NCBI RefSeq assembly: GCF_042676245.1
Contig: NZ_JBHTKA010000001.1
Location: 1,116,001-1,180,000 of the forward strand
Reading direction: 5' to 3'
DNA: 64,000 nt
Source: Ohtaekwangia kribbensis
GTDB lineage: Bacteria > Bacteroidota > Bacteroidia > Cytophagales > Cyclobacteriaceae
Position 1 is the first letter of the stretch. The number at the start of each line of letters is the position of its first letter. The translations under genes and the position numbers were made by a program. The notes beneath the pieces were generated by a model. That model made no database searches, had not been told where the DNA came from, and saw only the letters and a list, made by a program, of their open reading frames with translations. This document shows, piece by piece, positions 62,201 through 64,000 of this stretch.

Positions 62201-62550
62201 CCTACTTCCTTCTTTTCACCGAAAGCTGTTACGACTACTTCACTTAACTGCATCGCATCTTCAACCAACACAACATCAATAGCAGTGCGTCCGCCAACGG
62301 GTACTTCCTGGGTTGTAAAACCAATAAATGAAAACGACAAGATAGCATTGTCGTTCGTACCTACTGCGATAGAGTAATTACCATCAGCATCGGTCGTGGT
62401 ACCAACGCTGGTACCCTTCAGAACTACAGACACTCCCGGAAGGGCGGAGTTGTCTTGTGCTGCCGTGACCCGGCCTTTCACTGTCTGCCCATAAGCAGTC
62501 AATGCCGCCAGTGTAAACACGACTGACAGGAATTGTAAACGTTTCTTCAT
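59227..62550 (-). CDS. SusC/RagA-family TonB-linked outer-membrane protein
   Basis: An 1107-residue outer-membrane transporter. Signal peptide about 1-21; a carboxypeptidase-regulatory-like beta domain (about 22-105, VKGRVTAAQDNSALPGVSVV); TonB box region near LSEVVVTAFG; plug domain about 115-230 (ALQGKIAGVQI, RIRGNSSLS, PLFVVDGVLI); then a 22-strand-type barrel to the terminal Phe. Pairs with the SusD-like lipoprotein encoded 31 bases downstream. Expression probably depends on the divergent LacI-type regulator. No glycoside hydrolase is in the operon, so the substrate is open. Confidence 0.96.
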   Translation of the reverse strand: MKKRLQFLSVVFTLAALTAYGQTVKGRVTAAQDNSALPGVSVVLKGTSVGTTTDADGNYSIAVGTNDNAILSFSFIGFTTQEVPVGGRTAIDVVLVEDAMQLSEVVVTAFGEKKEVGKIAYAVQEVKGGELTRANNANVVNALQGKIAGVQIDQGTGGPMSSSRIRIRGNSSLSNNTQPLFVVDGVLIRPTVTGADSWGATQDFGNIMKNLNPDNIESMTVLKGSAASSLYGSDALNGVIIITTKKGYERPGLGVTYSHTSSFEKAYKFIDVQNEFGGGNAATFAKGSDGVEEVDPALFFYSYGPKFDGRMVRDVDGRMIKWEANDPLSLFQTGKFINNNVVIEGGSDRTTFRISYSHLDNSTIMPGGTEMVRNNFNANASQKIGKLFDIGVNVDYTNNDLVNPIRQGGNYNPVFALVYFQPRHFDIDYWRNNYKDPVNGGRLADANDPYGITGFLWDTFEDRTERTENVFRANLDITTHVRPWLNWVVRANMQNELYKGERKRLGDGPRFSGGTYSQNESYNTQYRIQTLLTANKSLNDNFFLSATIGGETNKVSGGRNYTLETRDGLRLPGVFSITNGVNGINTTTSLNPSRLKNAFYVYGDLTYKDMLTLTLSHRTDFSSTLAYADGSGDWSYSYPAAGLAWTFTETFSSLPNWLSFGKLRGNFGITGGDTDPWTINSTGAYRKADSEYLSPNGLVNYYNFVDNTLPNKKLKNKEAREWEVGADLQFFDNRIGLDVAYYDKIARNEIFKLAAAPESGVSDMIINGGKIQNKGIEITLRATPIKSADLEWNTIVNFTRNRNKVLELAEGVEQYELSLAFGADVKSIAKAGEDYATIVTNYAYATYQAKDSEGNPIDHPNNGKRVIGSNPNANALTFLRSGDYGQGQKTIGTAMERFLLSNINTVSYKNFTLNVQVDAKVGGMLVSATHQYGTTNGSLTNSLYGRDLDHGGVQYTATNGDVRTDGIIPDGVLADGIKSIKDGSDLGGITYQEAVDGGHLLPIEARRYYRNISNWGAGIREYSAFENSWVALREVSLSYNVPVSFVNKIKLQSLKLSVTGRNLTYLYSSLPINLNPEGLKSNRAGEFSEYGGLPFTRQMGFSVTAGF

Positions 62551-62628
62551 GAAAATTTGGGTTAGAGATTAAAATTTCAGAAACCATATAATCAACAGAA
62601 TATTCTATCGAAAAATGAATTTCCGACC

Positions 62629-62659
62629 AAAAGGTAGGAAGGTATTTGTTAAACTCCAA
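62629..62659 (-). promoter_or_regulatory. Candidate promoter of susC-susD
   Basis: Read on the minus strand: TTGG (62659-62656), exactly 19 nt, then TACCTTTT (62636-62629), one mismatch from TAnnTTTG. The leader to the ATG at 62550 would be about 75 nt. Confidence 0.5.
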
Positions 62660-62670
62660 GAAAAACATAA

Positions 62671-62706
62671 CTTCGTTTCCGCGCACGGGGAAAACGTGCA
62701 CGCAAA
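62671..62706. promoter_or_regulatory. Candidate LacI-type operator
   Basis: CGTGCACG (62695-62702) is a perfect palindrome with central C-G steps, inside the wider GAAAACGTGCACGCAAAC. A second, imperfect palindrome, CGTTTCC to GGAAAACG, overlaps it (62674-62696). The sites lie between the divergent susC and LacI genes, upstream of the susC promoter, as expected for a local LacI regulator. Direct evidence is only symmetry and position. Confidence 0.35.
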
Positions 62707-62818
62707 CGAAATATCAACATATAACGTATGAAGGGGTATATACACGACACTAAAACCGGGTAACCGTACCTAAGAAAGATGTTTTTTACCTCCGAAATAT
62801 CCCTTAACATTAGCACCA

Positions 62819-63886
62819 ATGGACAAAAAAATCAGAATCAAAGACATCGCGCAGATGGCCCAGGTATCAGTTGGAACAGTCGATCGGGTCATCCATAACC
62901 GAGGAGAGGTTGCCAAAGAATCCTATAGCAAGGTGATGGCCATTCTTGAAAAGACCGGCTACAAACCCAACCTCATCGCCAAAACATTGGGCTCTAATAA
63001 AACTTATAAGATTGCAGCCCTGATGCCTAATCCGGAACAAGACGAATACTGGAACCAGTCTATAGAAGGTATCAAGCAGGCAAAAGAAGAATGGACGCAA
63101 TATGGCGTGCAACTGCAAACCTTATACTTCGATCTTTATGATAAAGAGTCATTTATAAAACTTGCCGAGACAGTTTGTGAAAGCAATCCGGACGGTGTGC
63201 TTATGGCTCCTATATTTTATAATGAAGCACTCCATTTTATTAATACGTGCAAGGAAAAGAATATTCCTTTCGTGCTAATCAACAATAACATTGAACAGGC
63301 AGGACCATTAAGTTTTGTAGGACAAGACCTCTATCAAAGCGGGCGTGTAGGGGCCGAGTTGTTACACCTCAATGAAAAGGAGAACGGCACCTATGCTATT
63401 CTTCATATATATGATGACATTCACAACTCTACGCACTTGAATGAAAAAGAAAAGGGATTCAAAGACTACTTTGTGGAGCAGAACAACGGCCATACCTATA
63501 ACGTATTGAGTCGCGACCTTAACTATACACACGAGTCAACGCTCGAAAAAGAACTCTCTGACCTGCTCAACGAATCCACCTTGAAAGGTATATTGGTAAC
63601 AACTTCCAAAGGAGCCTACACGGTATCCAAATTATTGGAAAAGAAAGGAAAGAATGGCGTTCGCCTGGTAGCGTACGACCTCTTGGCTGAAAACCTCCAC
63701 TACCTCAACAATGGCATCATTGATTTCCTGATCAACCAGAATTCAAAACGCCAGGCGTTTGTAGGTATCAGTCAATTGTCCAATCATTTGCTATTTAAGA
63801 AACAGGCAACAGCGTCTTACTTATTTCCATTGGAAATCATTAGCCGGCAGAATGTGAATTCATATCTGAATTCAAAACAACATTGA
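62819..63886 (+). CDS. LacI-family transcriptional regulator
   Basis: A 355-residue regulator. N-terminal helix-turn-helix IRIKDIAQMAQVSVGTVDRV (5-24), the recognition helix ending GTVDRVIHNRG, and the hinge helix GYKPNLIAKTL (about 47-57). The effector domain (about 60-330) is a periplasmic-binding-protein type 1 fold (IAALMPNPEQDEYWNQSIEG, GVLMAPIFYNEAL, YAILHIYDDIHNSTHLNEKEKGF). Divergent from susC by 268 bases, so likely controls susC-susD in response to a sugar or related ligand. A terminator-like hairpin follows the stop. Confidence 0.93.
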   Translation: MDKKIRIKDIAQMAQVSVGTVDRVIHNRGEVAKESYSKVMAILEKTGYKPNLIAKTLGSNKTYKIAALMPNPEQDEYWNQSIEGIKQAKEEWTQYGVQLQTLYFDLYDKESFIKLAETVCESNPDGVLMAPIFYNEALHFINTCKEKNIPFVLINNNIEQAGPLSFVGQDLYQSGRVGAELLHLNEKENGTYAILHIYDDIHNSTHLNEKEKGFKDYFVEQNNGHTYNVLSRDLNYTHESTLEKELSDLLNESTLKGILVTTSKGAYTVSKLLEKKGKNGVRLVAYDLLAENLHYLNNGIIDFLINQNSKRQAFVGISQLSNHLLFKKQATASYLFPLEIISRQNVNSYLNSKQH

Positions 63887-63906
63887 TAAGTGTCGGTAAT
63901 ATATGT

Positions 63907-63951
63907 AGCTATGTATAGTGCTTCATAACAACTTCAACACTATACATAGCT
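63907..63951 (+). terminator. Hairpin after the LacI gene
   Basis: AGCTATGTATAGTG (63907-63920) pairs perfectly with CACTATACATAGCT (63938-63951), 14 bp with a 17-nt loop. The T-run after it is weak, so a terminator is likely but not certain. Confidence 0.65.
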
Positions 63952-64000
63952 TGCCACCCCTCTCTCCTAATATTGCAAGTGCCGTGCAGGCATAAATTTT

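Noticed and set aside
49896..63886. A single polysaccharide-utilisation locus from fucosidase to LacI
   Set aside because: Strands alternate, a terminator splits susD from the copper/heme gene, and the fucosidase is about 6 kb from susD with unrelated redox genes between. I treat them as neighbours only.
1..64000. Prophage, integrative element or insertion sequence
   Set aside because: No integrase, transposase, phage structural gene or tRNA-flanking direct repeat was found. The accessory-looking genes at 49.9-63.9 kb have no mobility signatures.

Overview
The window looks like chromosomal DNA of a Bacteroidota, most likely order Cytophagales. The signs are a SusC/SusD outer-membrane pair, a giant subtilase with a type IX secretion (Por) sorting domain, Bacteroidota-type promoters (TTTG about 19 nt upstream of TAnnTTTG), a NagB-PIG-L fusion, GSCFA and TPR-LuxR-type proteins, and many lipoproteins. 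I cannot name a genus from sequence alone. I see no rRNA, tRNA, CRISPR array, insertion sequence or phage genes. Most of the window is dense, ordinary chromosome.

Layout. 1-4.8 kb: end of signal peptidase I, uracil-DNA glycosylase, ApaG, a methyltransferase, a coiled-coil membrane protein, and the rpsF-rpsR-rplI operon with a near-consensus promoter and terminator. 5.0-8.4 kb: circularly permuted ATP-grasp, alpha-E and transglutaminase triplet, ending in a large nested palindrome. 8.7-18.5 kb: NagB-PIG-L fusion, GSCFA protein, thioredoxin-fold DUF255 protein, small secreted protein, PriA, a GIN-domain beta-helix protein and a TerB-like protein. 18.5-24.4 kb: YbbA/YbbP-type ABC system divergent from a TesA-like esterase, then a TPR sensor with a LuxR-like helix-turn-helix. 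24.5-36.2 kb: cell-surface and envelope genes: two small lipoproteins, a 2486-residue S8 peptidase, a MacB-type permease and a secreted GATase-fold-like protein. 36.4-40 kb: an unknown protein, groES-groEL and a small secreted protein. 40.5-45.1 kb: a CheB-CheR-PAS-histidine kinase hybrid flanked by two single-domain response regulators. 45.1-49.8 kb: persulfide dioxygenase-rhodanese protein, then a copper operon (HMA-AraC regulator, CopA ATPase, CopZ-like chaperone). 49.9-63.9 kb: accessory surface metabolism: GH29 fucosidase, FG-GAP/ASPIC protein overlapping a vanadium haloperoxidase, a cytochrome c-type-II-copper oxidase-like protein, SusD, SusC and a divergent LacI regulator.

How parts work together. 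The copper block reads as sensing, export and chaperoning. The LacI regulator probably controls the adjacent susCD pair. The haloperoxidase, FG-GAP and heme/copper proteins form a compact set of exported redox candidates. The ATP-grasp/alpha-E/transglutaminase triplet is a recurrent, biochemically unresolved peptide-modification module.

The most unusual non-coding features are three families of palindromic intergenic repeats (cores AAGATTGRAAGATT, AGCTGCGAGCTGCGAGT and AAGTCCGGAAGAC) and an apparent enrichment of TATA/ATATAT words inside genes. I found no single locus that I can confidently call a wholly undescribed system. The best candidates are the HMA-AraC copper regulator, the haloperoxidase neighbourhood and the palindromic repeats.
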